Source of the DNA: Muribaculaceae bacterium
GTDB taxonomy: Bacteria > Bacteroidota > Bacteroidia > Bacteroidales > Muribaculaceae
NCBI GenBank assembly: GCA_023663365.1
Contig: JAMPHP010000006.1
Span: 1 to 64,000, forward strand
DNA: 64,000 bases
Direction: 5' to 3'
Below are positions 16,357-26,300 of this stretch, in pieces; the stretch's first letter is position 1, and every line of letters begins with the position of its first letter. Both the position numbers and the translations under genes were made by a program. Under the pieces are notes generated by a model that saw nothing but the letters and a program-made list of their open reading frames with translations, was not told the origin of the DNA and did no database searches.

Positions 16357-17538
16357 TTAGAAAAGTTTGTCGAGATTGATACGGGTATACCACAGGCGGA
16401 AGCCGCCGAGCGATGAATTTTCTTCGGTGAGTACGCCCAGGCGATTGTCGGGCAGGAGGGTAAGGGCCGAGTAAGCGCTGCCGGAGGGGCATATCTCCAT
16501 GAAGCGCTGCCATGTGTCGCCGAGGTTGTCGGAGTAGAAGAGCGACACGTTGGTGCGCCGGTTCTTGCTGTAGCACAGGCTGTGGATGAGCCGGCCTGAG
16601 GGCAGGGCGATGATGTCGCCGTTGATTGCGGGATCGTGGAGGGTGCCCGATGGCTCGGGAGCCGTCCAGGTGCGGCCTCCGTCGGAGCTGCGGGCGAATT
16701 TGCGCATCCCTTTGTCGCGGTTGCGTATGCTCATCAGGAGTTCGCCGCCGGGCAGCTCGAGCATTTTTGCCTCATCGCCGTAGGTGTCTACGGCCACAGG
16801 CATCGCTTCCCATGTGTGGCCGCCGTCGGTGCTGCGGCAGGGGTAGCAGGCGAGCTCCACGATTTCGTTCATGTTGGGGCGCGTCACCAGCACAAACCAC
16901 ATAGTGCCGTCGGCGCAGGTGAGGATGCGCCCCGAGCTTGCAAACGCGGTGATGGCAGTGGCCGGTGCCGCGCCTTCGGTCTGGCTGAAGAGCCCGGGAG
17001 TGATGTCGACGGGTTTCGACCATGTGCGGCCGCCGTCGGAGCTGCGGCACACATTAATATAAGCGTGGTCGCCGGGGACTGACTGCCACAGACCGTTGCC
17101 GTGCGTCATCACGCACACGAGGTCGCCTGAGATGGAGTCGATGCCAAGGGCCGGGTCGCCGTAGCCTCCGCCCTCGTCGTTGACCACCACATCGACGGCA
17201 TCGCTCCAGCTTCGGCCACCGTCGGCCGAGGTGCGGCACACCACGTCGATGCGGCCGGGCAGGTCCTCATTGCTGTCGAGCCTGCGGTCGGCCACAGCCA
17301 CAAGGGTGCCGTCGCGGAGGGTGGCCAGGGCCGGGATGCGGTAGAATTTCGACACGCCGTCGCCGCCTGAAAAGAGCATAGCCCGGGCTTCTACAGCCGG
17401 GTGGTCGAGCCCCGGAATACGTGCTGCCTGTGCCTTCTGAGTGCATAAAGCGGCCAATGCAAGGAGTGTGGCCGTGTACACACTCCTGCGCGCTTGTGCA
17501 CAGAAGTCGGAAATCGTGGAAAGAGCTTTTTTGAACAT
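16357..17538 (-). CDS. sialidase (GH33), exported
   Basis: 393 aa from the ATG at 17538. The frame is open to 17634, but the signal peptide ('ARRSVYTATLLALAALCTQKAQA') only makes sense from the downstream start. It cleaves terminal sialic acids. The FRIP-type motif is 'FYRIPALATLRDG'. Asp boxes are 'SADGGRSWSD', 'SSDGGRTWSK', 'STDGGHTWEA', 'SSDGGRTWTA' and a weaker 'YSDNLGDTWQ'. Exo-sialidase family GH33 is the natural assignment. It is first in an operon with the HTCS and divergent from the PUL. A TATATTTG -7 box lies at 17599-17606 on the minus strand. Confidence 0.92.
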   Translation of the reverse strand: MFKKALSTISDFCAQARRSVYTATLLALAALCTQKAQAARIPGLDHPAVEARAMLFSGGDGVSKFYRIPALATLRDGTLVAVADRRLDSNEDLPGRIDVVCRTSADGGRSWSDAVDVVVNDEGGGYGDPALGIDSISGDLVCVMTHGNGLWQSVPGDHAYINVCRSSDGGRTWSKPVDITPGLFSQTEGAAPATAITAFASSGRILTCADGTMWFVLVTRPNMNEIVELACYPCRSTDGGHTWEAMPVAVDTYGDEAKMLELPGGELLMSIRNRDKGMRKFARSSDGGRTWTAPEPSGTLHDPAINGDIIALPSGRLIHSLCYSKNRRTNVSLFYSDNLGDTWQRFMEICPSGSAYSALTLLPDNRLGVLTEENSSLGGFRLWYTRINLDKLF

Positions 17539-17598
17539 GGTATATCTTGACTGATTTAGGTATATAAGGCGTATATGTCGCTGATTTCGTTTGCAATG

Positions 17599-17606
17599 CA
17601 AATATA
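17599..17606 (-). promoter_or_regulatory. -7 box of the sialidase-HTCS operon
   Basis: Minus-strand TATATTTG, 61 bases before the sialidase start. The 302-base gap 17539-17840 carries this and the divergent PUL promoter. It is AT-rich and is the expected binding site for the AraC-type output domain. Confidence 0.45.
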
Positions 17607-17714
17607 GAAATAATGCACGGCGCACTATGTTCAAATTTGTGTGGATTTATACGCTTTTTAATTGCAGCACAACATTGGTGTACAAAATTAGATATAATTT
17701 GGAAAATAACAAAC

Positions 17715-17744
17715 ATTGTCAAATATTTTCATATCCTAATTTTG
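17715..17744 (+). promoter_or_regulatory. promoter of the PUL (forward)
   Basis: ATTG at 17715-17718, an 18-base spacer and TAATTTTG at 17737-17744. The 5' leader to the ATG at 17841 would be about 90 bases. Confidence 0.5.
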
Positions 17745-17840
17745 CAGTGTCGATAGCGAAAAGCGCGTCGGCAATCCAAACCTTACCACGAAAAAACCTT
17801 ATTCTGATACTCTATACCTAAAACCATTCCTTTTTATTTT

Positions 17841-18917
17841 ATGAAAAAATCTTTACTCCTGCTTGCACTCGCCGCCATTGCTCCCTCAGTGTCCGCTGAG
17901 TGGGTGACTGTCTCCCCCGAAGGATACAACTTCAATCTTTGGGATGACGTGTCGCATGTCAGTGTAGTGACCACAACAAGCAATATCGGAGTCAACAATT
18001 GGGCCGGCGATGCCGATCCTGCAGCTTGGGACGACACCTACGGCTGGGTACGGCTCCAGTGTGGTCAACCCGCACAAGCTACAGCCTTCGAAGGCGAAAA
18101 AGGTGCGCAGATTGTTGACCTCGGCAGTGAGGCAGGTCGTGTGCTGGCTCTTGTAGGAGCAAATGTAAATGAGGAGGTCAACTCCATTCTCGCGGGCTAC
18201 GGCATAGAGCCGGTAAGCTCAAGTATCGGCCTGGAGCCCCAGGGTTTTCTTGACTTCGCAACAAACAAAGAGAAAATCACACAGGGCAAGATACGCCTCA
18301 CCGTGGTCTATAATATCTATGCACATACTTCTGTAGGCGAAAAATCATGGGTTGACAAAATGCTGTGGTACAATGACAATGGTGTCAATCCTTACAAGTT
18401 TGGCAATCCCGAGCATCATCACACCCTCGGGGCCTCCGACTTCTCTGATAAATCGCAGATTGTGGCCGATGGTGCATGGAACCCCGAAAAGTGGGTTGTA
18501 TATACTGCTGAATTCAACGCAATCAATGTATTCAACGGTCACTACTTCCTGCGTTTCAATTGGCCCTATGGTGCCGCCAAGAATTATGCGGTATTCATTA
18601 AGGAGGTCAAAGTGGAAAACGACCCCGATGCCGCTCCCACCCGTGCTGCCGATGTAGCTCCGACCTATGAAACAGTTCATTACGGAGTCGGCAATTCCAG
18701 TATAATAACCGGTATCGAAAGCATTGTGGCCGACAATGACGCTCCGGTGGTAAATGTTCATGGCTCGAGTGTGCACTTCGGCACCGCAGCCGATGTCTAC
18801 ACCGCTTCGGGTGTGCGCGTGGCATCGCTTGCTGCCGGTGAGACCGCTGAATTTGCTCCCGGACTATATATTGCAGCCGGAGTAAATGGAAAAAATGCTA
18901 AATTTGCAGTCCGCTGA
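17841..18917 (+). CDS. secreted protein with C-terminal sorting-type tail, paralogue A
   Basis: 358 aa with a signal peptide ('KSLLLLALAAIAPSVSA'). The beta-rich body (about 20-260) shares landmarks with the next gene: 'AQIVDLGSEAGRVLALV' and 'QGKIRLTVVYNIYA'. The last 70 residues ('VNVHGSSVHFGTAADVYTASG' then 'APGLYIAAGVNGKNAKFAV') look like a type-IX-secretion or related C-terminal sorting domain. No catalytic motif was recognised; a carbohydrate-binding or scaffold role in the PUL is a guess from position. It is the first gene of the forward operon, right after the promoter. Confidence 0.7.
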   Translation: MKKSLLLLALAAIAPSVSAEWVTVSPEGYNFNLWDDVSHVSVVTTTSNIGVNNWAGDADPAAWDDTYGWVRLQCGQPAQATAFEGEKGAQIVDLGSEAGRVLALVGANVNEEVNSILAGYGIEPVSSSIGLEPQGFLDFATNKEKITQGKIRLTVVYNIYAHTSVGEKSWVDKMLWYNDNGVNPYKFGNPEHHHTLGASDFSDKSQIVADGAWNPEKWVVYTAEFNAINVFNGHYFLRFNWPYGAAKNYAVFIKEVKVENDPDAAPTRAADVAPTYETVHYGVGNSSIITGIESIVADNDAPVVNVHGSSVHFGTAADVYTASGVRVASLAAGETAEFAPGLYIAAGVNGKNAKFAVR

Positions 18918-18968
18918 TTAAATCTGAAAAACAAACCTAAATAATTTACCTTAATCAAATCAATCAAA

Positions 18969-20057
18969 ATGAAGAAATTTTTACTTCTTGCAAGCGCTGC
19001 CGTGCTCGGTACAAGCGCAATGATGGCCGAAGAAATCGACATCACCCCCAAGGCATACCACTTCAATACTGCCACTCAGCTCCCCCTCAGCACATGGACA
19101 TTCCATGGCGCTAACATCGCAGCTCCCTGCTTCGCTACCGCCGATGCCGGCAATCTCTACAACGACGGTCTGCTCGTGGTGGGCGGTGGCCAGTATAACA
19201 ATGAAGCACAGCCCTATTTCGCAAACGCTACCGCAGGTATGCAGCTCGTTGACCTCGGCGGTGAGGTAGGCCAGGTATTCGCATGGGTACACGAGGGTGG
19301 TGCCGAAAAAGTAAAAGCCGCTCTCAAGGCTGCCACAGGCTACGACTACGCCATCGACAAAGAAATCACCGGCGCTATCAACTGGGGCAACATGAACTTC
19401 TTCACCGACCCCAAGAATACTCCTACACGCGATAAGGGTATGATCCGCGTGCGCATCACCTACAATGTGTTCGCTCCCGCATACTCCGCAAACAATATCA
19501 TCAACAAGGTATACTCCGTGACCGATCAGGGTGGTGTACGCCCCGCTCAGCAGGATGCCGAAGCCAACACTCCCTTCCAGCTCGGTGACTGCTTCGTGGA
19601 AGACCCCATGACCGAAGAAATGGCTTGGGATGCTACCAAGTGGTGCGTATATGAGTGGGATACCGACTGCGCCGAACCCGCCGGTGAGACTGTATATGAT
19701 CCCCTCCGCCTTAAATTTGAATTCGCTGCTCAGCCCGGCTGCGCTCTCTTCATCAAGGACATCGAGCTCATGCTCATCGAAGGTCAGGAAGCACCCCGCC
19801 AGGGCAATGGCGAGCGTCTCCGCAGCTTCGTGACCCTCAACCCCGGTGAGCCCAATGCCGCCGGCATCGAATCGGCTGTTGTCGACAACGACGCTTTCAC
19901 CGTGAGCGTAAACGGCTCTACCGTGACCTTCAGCGCTCCTGCCGAAGTATTCACCATGACAGGTGCAAAGGTTGCCGCCGGCACTGAGCTCGACCTCGCC
20001 GCAGGTCTCTACGTGGCTCGCGTAGGTGCCAAGGCTGTGAAGTTCATCGTGAAGTAA
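18969..20057 (+). CDS. secreted protein with C-terminal sorting-type tail, paralogue B
   Basis: 362 aa with a signal peptide ('KFLLLASAAVLGTSAMMA'). It is related to the preceding gene: 'MQLVDLGGEVGQVFAWV' and 'KGMIRVRITYNVFA' match corresponding stretches there. It ends with the same kind of tail ('VFTMTGAKVAAGTELDLAAG' then 'LYVARVGAKAVKFIVK'). Codon bias is stronger (many preferred codons) than in paralogue A, suggesting high expression. A strong GC hairpin follows at 20081-20115. Family and ligand unknown; probably a surface glycan-binding component. Confidence 0.7.
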   Translation: MKKFLLLASAAVLGTSAMMAEEIDITPKAYHFNTATQLPLSTWTFHGANIAAPCFATADAGNLYNDGLLVVGGGQYNNEAQPYFANATAGMQLVDLGGEVGQVFAWVHEGGAEKVKAALKAATGYDYAIDKEITGAINWGNMNFFTDPKNTPTRDKGMIRVRITYNVFAPAYSANNIINKVYSVTDQGGVRPAQQDAEANTPFQLGDCFVEDPMTEEMAWDATKWCVYEWDTDCAEPAGETVYDPLRLKFEFAAQPGCALFIKDIELMLIEGQEAPRQGNGERLRSFVTLNPGEPNAAGIESAVVDNDAFTVSVNGSTVTFSAPAEVFTMTGAKVAAGTELDLAAGLYVARVGAKAVKFIVK

Positions 20058-20080
20058 TTTTCCCAATATATTACAGCTAA

Positions 20081-20115
20081 GGGCGCACCGCTTGCCGCCG
20101 CGGCGCGGTGCGCCC
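20081..20115 (+). terminator. strong hairpin after paralogue B
   Basis: GGGCGCACCGC pairs perfectly with GCGGTGCGCCC over 11 bp. No T-run follows. It may end or dampen transcription between the paralogue pair and the GH18-SusCD genes. A near-match -7 box (CATCTTTG at 20155-20162) may restart transcription. Confidence 0.5.
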
Positions 20116-20182
20116 ACTTTCACCTCTCCCCTTCTCTCCAAATCAGTCAATATCCATCTTTGCATAAAAACAACAGGACCAA

Positions 20183-22690
20183 ATGAATAAAGGCCTCTTG
20201 CTCGCGTGCGCTCTCTGCGCAGGCTCTATCGGCAGCGCTTTCGGCGTGGCCACAAACTATGCACTCACCCTCGCGCCCGACGGCTCGGTGAACTGCGGCC
20301 ACGTCCATAAGCTCGACGGAGCTTCGACCTACACCATGCAGCTGTGGTTCAATGCCGCGCAGTGGACCGAAGGCGCAAACCTCCTCTCGGCAGGCTCCGA
20401 CTGGAGCATCGCCCTTGGCCCCGAAGGCACTCTCGTGTATACTGCCGGCGGCTCAAGCGCCGACATCAAATCGGCCGACCTCAAGGCCGGCAACTGGTGC
20501 CAGCTCACTCTCATCGCCGACAAGGATGCCGGCAAAGCCATCGTCAACGGTGGCACTCCCGCCTCCCTGGCAAAGCTCCCCGCGATAGCCGCCTCGAGTT
20601 CCGACTTTATCATCGGTGGCGGCTTCGACGGTCGCATCGACGAAGTGCGCCTCTGGAACGACGTGCTCTCCGACGAGTTCGACTACTTCATCAAGAACAC
20701 TCTCAACCGCTGGAACCCTCAGCTCGAGGCTCTCGCGGCATACTATAAGTTCGACCAGGCCGACTGCCCTCATGTTGTGGAGCAGACTGCCATCTGGGCC
20801 GACAATACCACCGACTACAACAACCACGGCCTCATCAGCGGCACCGTGCGCAAGGAAGCTGTCACCGACAACGCTCCCATGCGCTACCGACTCAACGGTG
20901 CCTACACCGAGAACTCCCGCTTCTACGACCGCGCAATCCCCGCCGACCAGTACCTCCTGTCGAACGATCTCATCATCCTCGGCATTAGCGGTAGCTCCGA
21001 CGGTCACCTCGACTTCACCACTCCCAACAACCACCTCACCAACAACGGCGCCGTATGGCTGGCCGACTACGAAGGCCGCCCCGGCGTGATGAGCTTCGAC
21101 GGCAATGCCACAATGACAGCCGAGCCCAAGACTTTCAACCCCAAGAAGGGTCAGTACATCTTTGAGTCCTTCATCTTCATCGACGAGTGGGTCGAAGGCG
21201 CATACATCTTCCGCAAAGAGACAGCCGACGGCACCAAGGGTATCTCGCTCCGACTCGGAAATCCCGACAAGAAAGAAATGCTCGTGCGAGTCAATGGCCA
21301 CACCTACGGCGTGATTCAGAGCCAGAGCAAGATAGAGACCGGCAAGTGGTTCCACTTCGCCACATATCCCAATCCCAACCCCCAGCTCGCTCGATTTACC
21401 TACAACTTCTATGTCGATGGCAACGAGTGCATGGGCAGCAGCGGAAGCTCTGATAAAGAAATCTACACCGATGCCCCAGCCGGTGCCGAAGATCGCGAGC
21501 TCGTGCTTGGCGAAGGCTTCAAGGGCAAGCTCGACGAGACTGCCTTCTGGCTCTCCAACGGCCAGACCGGCTTTGCCTCGCACATGGCCAATGGCCTGCC
21601 TATGCCCGGCATAGGCGTGACACAGACCGCCGATGTGATGTTCAACGCCGAGGCATACTACCGCTTCGACCGCGAATCCGACCCCGGCTTCGACTACTAC
21701 TCGCAGGACAACTGGCTCGAAATCATGAAGAGCCCCTACGAAGGCTACGCCGGCTACGAAGTCCGCATCTCCGTGAAGAGCTGGACAGGCTGGGAGACAA
21801 CTATCCGTAACGCTGCCTACCGCACAAACTTTGCCCGCGACCTTGCACGCCTCGCTGAGAAATACGACGGTGTTGAGTTTGACCTCGAGTGGGTATACAA
21901 CGACGGCTGGAACACCGTGGCACTCCTCGTGGATGAGTGCCGTGAGCTCCTCCCTGCCGAAAAGTCGTTCATGGTATCGTGCCACAACGTCACCTACAGC
22001 TATCCCAAAGATAAGATGGGCGCGCTCGACGGTTTCACCTTCCAGCAGTACGGCCCGCAGAACGTTCACTTCGGCTACAACCACTTCGTGAACATGTGCA
22101 AGGCCTTCGTCAACTACGGCTTCGACCGACACAAAATCGTCACCTCCTACTCCACAACCACATCGAAGGGCTTCAAGAACGGTAGCGCCGTCACTCCCAT
22201 CAAGGGCGTGCGTAACGGCTTTTTCGACGAAGGCTTCGTGAACAAGGGCGACACAAACTTCAAGACCATCGACGGCTACGACTACTACTTCACCGACCCC
22301 CTCCAGACCTACAAGCGCGCACGCTACAGCGTCGACGAGGACTTCGGAGGCATCTTCTACTGGGACATGGGCAACGACGTGCCCGTAGAGCATAAGTACA
22401 ATATGGCCAAGTGGTGCTCCTATGCCCTCAACTCCAACGTCGAGAAGCACATCACAAAAGTCGACATCATCCGCACTTCGGGCATCGGCAATATTGTGGC
22501 CGATGGCACCGACGGCGCTCCCGGCATCGTGCGGCGAGGCGACACCGTAGCCGCTCAGGGCAGCATAGAAATCGTCACCCCCGCCGGGGTGACTGTTGCC
22601 GTCGGTAAGGGCAGCCTCAACATCGGCAGCCTCGCTCCGGGTCTCTACATAGCCCGCTCAGGCAAGAGCACTCTCAAATTCGTGAAATAA
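20183..22690 (+). CDS. LamG-GH18 glycosidase with C-terminal sorting tail
   Basis: 835 aa, exported. It has two LamG/concanavalin-like regions (about 30-190 and 280-485), then a GH18 domain (about 495-760). The catalytic line is 'YDGVEFDLEW' with Glu569 as general acid (DxxExDxE form). Late GH18 landmarks 'MVSCHNVTYSYP', 'GFTFQQYG' and 'FGGIFYWDMGNDVP' are present. GH18 enzymes of this type are chitinase-like or endo-beta-N-acetylglucosaminidases; next to sialidase, GH20 and GH2, an endo-acting role on host glycans is likely. The barrel appears short before the catalytic strand. It ends 'LAPGLYIARSGKSTLKFVK'. It is 20 bases before the lipoprotein gene. Confidence 0.8.
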   Translation: MNKGLLLACALCAGSIGSAFGVATNYALTLAPDGSVNCGHVHKLDGASTYTMQLWFNAAQWTEGANLLSAGSDWSIALGPEGTLVYTAGGSSADIKSADLKAGNWCQLTLIADKDAGKAIVNGGTPASLAKLPAIAASSSDFIIGGGFDGRIDEVRLWNDVLSDEFDYFIKNTLNRWNPQLEALAAYYKFDQADCPHVVEQTAIWADNTTDYNNHGLISGTVRKEAVTDNAPMRYRLNGAYTENSRFYDRAIPADQYLLSNDLIILGISGSSDGHLDFTTPNNHLTNNGAVWLADYEGRPGVMSFDGNATMTAEPKTFNPKKGQYIFESFIFIDEWVEGAYIFRKETADGTKGISLRLGNPDKKEMLVRVNGHTYGVIQSQSKIETGKWFHFATYPNPNPQLARFTYNFYVDGNECMGSSGSSDKEIYTDAPAGAEDRELVLGEGFKGKLDETAFWLSNGQTGFASHMANGLPMPGIGVTQTADVMFNAEAYYRFDRESDPGFDYYSQDNWLEIMKSPYEGYAGYEVRISVKSWTGWETTIRNAAYRTNFARDLARLAEKYDGVEFDLEWVYNDGWNTVALLVDECRELLPAEKSFMVSCHNVTYSYPKDKMGALDGFTFQQYGPQNVHFGYNHFVNMCKAFVNYGFDRHKIVTSYSTTTSKGFKNGSAVTPIKGVRNGFFDEGFVNKGDTNFKTIDGYDYYFTDPLQTYKRARYSVDEDFGGIFYWDMGNDVPVEHKYNMAKWCSYALNSNVEKHITKVDIIRTSGIGNIVADGTDGAPGIVRRGDTVAAQGSIEIVTPAGVTVAVGKGSLNIGSLAPGLYIARSGKSTLKFVK

Positions 22691-22710
22691 AACCTTAACA
22701 ACTATATCTG

Positions 22711-23340
22711 ATGAAAAAACTGCTTTATCTATCCGCAATAGGATTGGGTGTGGCCGCGCTTGCATCGTGTGAGAGCGAGCCCGAAAATCCGGGCGACTTC
22801 TCGCTGAAGTCGACCCTCGAGGTGGTGCAGGTACGCTCTCTCGTCACCGGCGAGGTCTACCCCCTCACCGTGGCCCGCAGCATCGATTCAACCTACCGCT
22901 ACTCCTACGAGGTCTACGACACCGTGAAAGACCCTGCCACCGGCGAGCCCGTGCTCGGCACCGACGGCAAGCTGCAGATCACCAGCACCACAGAATACTA
23001 CAACAGCAAGACCACTGCCAAATTTGTGGAATTTGAGCCCATCGTATTCCCCTCCTACGACGACGTGGCTCAGGACACCATCCAGATTGAGCTCGCAAGC
23101 AACGCTTCGTGGATCAGCAACGCCGACAATATGTCGCCCACCAACGAGCTCGTCACATGGTACAGCGTGCTCAACTCTTCATCCACCGGCGGTGGCGACG
23201 GCTACATGCTCATCGGCGTGAACAAGTTCCTCGGCGGCCTCTCCCGCCACATGAAGGTGCGCGAGGTGCTCACCCGCGACAGCACCGTGATGTACCGCTT
23301 CACTTTCCGCCACACCGGCATGGCATACACCGGTCAGTAA
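22711..23340 (+). CDS. PUL lipoprotein of unknown function
   Basis: 209 aa with a lipoprotein signal ('GVAALASCESEPENPG'), so probably attached to the outer membrane. The body is rich in Thr, Ser and Asp with beta-type patterns, and no enzyme motif is seen. It lies between the GH18 enzyme and SusC with short gaps (20 and 35 bases), a typical place for an extra surface glycan-binding protein (SusE/F-like position). Not recognised by family. Confidence 0.7.
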   Translation: MKKLLYLSAIGLGVAALASCESEPENPGDFSLKSTLEVVQVRSLVTGEVYPLTVARSIDSTYRYSYEVYDTVKDPATGEPVLGTDGKLQITSTTEYYNSKTTAKFVEFEPIVFPSYDDVAQDTIQIELASNASWISNADNMSPTNELVTWYSVLNSSSTGGGDGYMLIGVNKFLGGLSRHMKVREVLTRDSTVMYRFTFRHTGMAYTGQ

Positions 23341-23375
23341 GCCACACTCACTGTTAAACCAAGAAAAACCAAGCA

Positions 23376-26300
23376 ATGAAAAAGTATATCTTAGCACTCG
23401 TGTGCATGATCACGGCTCTCGCGGCAGCCGCTCAGGCTACCGTCACCGGCACGGTGTATGAGCCTACCGGCGACACCGCCATCGGCGCATCAGTGTACGA
23501 AAAAGGCAACGAAGGCAAGGGCGCTGTCACCGACATCGACGGCAACTTCACCCTCAAGGTGAGCTCCCTCAATGCCACTATAGTCGTTTCTTACGTAGGC
23601 CTCGAGACTCAGGAAGTGCCCCTGAACGGTCGCAGCTCCGTAGAGGTGCACATGAAAGAAGCCTCCAACGCCCTCACCGAGCTCGTGGTGGTGGGCTACG
23701 GCACTCAGAAGAAAATCAACGCCACAGGCGCCGTGAAGACCATCGACAATGAAATGCTCGAGAGCCGACCTCTCAGCAATGCCGTGCAGGGTCTCCAGGG
23801 TGCTGTTGCCGGCCTCAACATCACAAACGATGCCGGTGGCGCCCCCGGTTCCGAGATGGCAATCAACATCCGCGGTGTGGGCTCTATAGGCGATGGCTCC
23901 AACGCAAGCCCCCTCATCCTCATCGACGGCATGGAAGGCGACCTCGCTTCCATCAACCCCAACGACATCGAGAGCATATCAGTGCTTAAGGATGCCGCGG
24001 CCGCTTCAATCTACGGTTCGCGCGCTCCCTTCGGCGTGGTACTCGTCACCACCAAGGGCGGCCAGCGCGGCACCCGCGTCAACTACACCGGCAACGTCCG
24101 CTTCCAGACGCCCATGAGCGTGCCCAACAGCGTGGACTCCTACACCATGGCTCTCATGGTGAACGACGGCTACACCAACTCCGGCAACAACCCGCCCTTC
24201 TCGAAAGGCTACCTCGAGCGCATCCTCAACTATCAGGCCGGCATGTATGAGTTCGGCACCGAAGCTCAGGATGCTACCCGCTGGAAGACAAACTTCGAGA
24301 GCTGGGGCAACACCGACTGGTACGACGTATACATGAAGAAAGTGGCCGTCTCGCAGGAGCACAATGCCAGCGTCACCGGCGGCGGCGATAAAGTCACATA
24401 CTACTTCTCCGGCAACTACCTCGACCAGAGCGGTATCTTCAAGTATGCCGACGAAAGCTACAAGCGACTCGCCCTCACCGGCAAGGTAAACGTGGTCTTC
24501 AACGACTATGTGCGCTTCAACTGGACATCGCGCCTGATCAACACTCAGAACAACAAGCCCTCGGCCCTCAACTCACTCTTCTACCACAACATCGGCCGCC
24601 GCTACATCACAATTCCGCTCTATCTCCCCAACGGCGAATATCACCCCGACTCGCTCGTGCCCACCATCAAGGACGGCGGTCGTGAAAAGACAAACACTCT
24701 TCAGGTCTACAATCAGGCAAACCTCGTGATCGAGCCCATCAAGGGCTGGCAAATCCACGCCGAGGTCAACAGCCGTATCGAGAACAACCCCTACACCCGC
24801 CAGTTCAAGCCCATCTACTATACCGGCCCCAACGGCGATCCCGTGGCCATGCAGGTGCTCAACGGTGTGAACGCACGCCACAACATCCGCGCAAACGGCA
24901 CTTTCGACGTCTACCCCGCAGCAGGCGAATCCTACTACGAGAAGGCGCACACCAAAATCAACTACTTCTCCACCAACATCTACACAGACTATAAGCTCAC
25001 CCTCAAGGAGAAGCACAACTTCACCTTCCTGCTCGGTATGCAGACCGAGTACTTCCATCGCGAAATCGACCGCATGGCATCCACAAACGTCGTAATCCCC
25101 GACACCCCCTTCCTCCCCTCCGAGAGCGGCGGTGAAGGCACCATGATTTCTGAGAGCAAGGGCGAGTGGAGCTCGATGGGCTTCTTCGGCCGCGTGAACT
25201 ACAACTACGACGACCGCTACATGCTCGAGGTGAACATGCGCGGCGACGGTGCATCGCGCTTCCCCAAGAACCAGCGATGGGGCTACTTCCCCTCCGTATC
25301 TGTCGGTTGGAACGTGGCTCAGGAAAGTTTCTGGCAGCCCATCTACAATGTTTGGAACTACTTCAAGCTCCGTGGCAGCTACGGTGTGCTCGGCAACCAG
25401 AACACGACCTCATTCTATCCCTTCTATCAGCAGATGACAACCTCCGGCGGCAACGTGGTGCTCGGCGGCAATCAGGCCAACATGCTCCCCGTCTACGCTC
25501 CCTACTCCAGCAGCCTCACCTGGGAGAAGATTGAGAATGCCGGCGCAGGTGTCGACTTCGCCTTCTTCAACTCTCGCCTCCAGGGTGCCTTCGACTGGTA
25601 CCAGCGCACCACCAAGGATATGGTGGGCCCGGCAATGCAGCTCCCCGGCGTATTCGGCGGCGACGCTCCCAAGACCAACAACGCCGAGCTCCGCACTCGC
25701 GGCTGGGAAGTCGAGCTCTCGTGGCGCGACCGCATAGGCAAGGACTTCAACTACAGCGTGAGCGCTTCGCTCTCCGACTATAAGACAGTAGTCACCAAAT
25801 ACGACTCGCCCACCAACGCCGTGCGCGGTTGGTACCAGGGCAAGACCTATGGCGAAATCTGGGGCTATGAAGTGGTTGGCATCGCTAAGAGCGACAAAGA
25901 GATGGCCGACTACCAGGCCGTGCACTCGCAGAGCGCTATCGGCAACAACTGGGGCGGCGGCGACCTTATGTACCGCAACCTCGACGATGACCCCAACATC
26001 AACACCGGCGCAGGCACCGTCGACGACCACGGCGACCTCAAGGTGATCGGCAACACCACTCCCCGTCTGGCCTACAGCTTCACCCTCGAGGCTCAGTGGA
26101 AGTTCATCGACTTCCGCGCCTACTTCCAGGGCATAGGCAAGCGTGACTTCTTCATCGGCAGCGGCGAGAACAACCCCGTGGGCACTTCCACATTCTTCGC
26201 CTTCGGCGGCGGCCCGTGGCAGTTCACACCCTTCGTGGATCACCTCGACTACTTCCGCTATGCAGGCAGCGAGCTCGGCGCAAACATGGACTCCTACTAC

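Noticed and set aside
20453-22450. 665-aa minus-strand open frame opposite the GH18 gene
   Set aside because: The plus strand has signal peptide, LamG and GH18 motifs; the opposite frame is Val/Glu/Gly-rich shadow sequence. The same holds for 26907-28712, 28604-30091 and 33046-34917.
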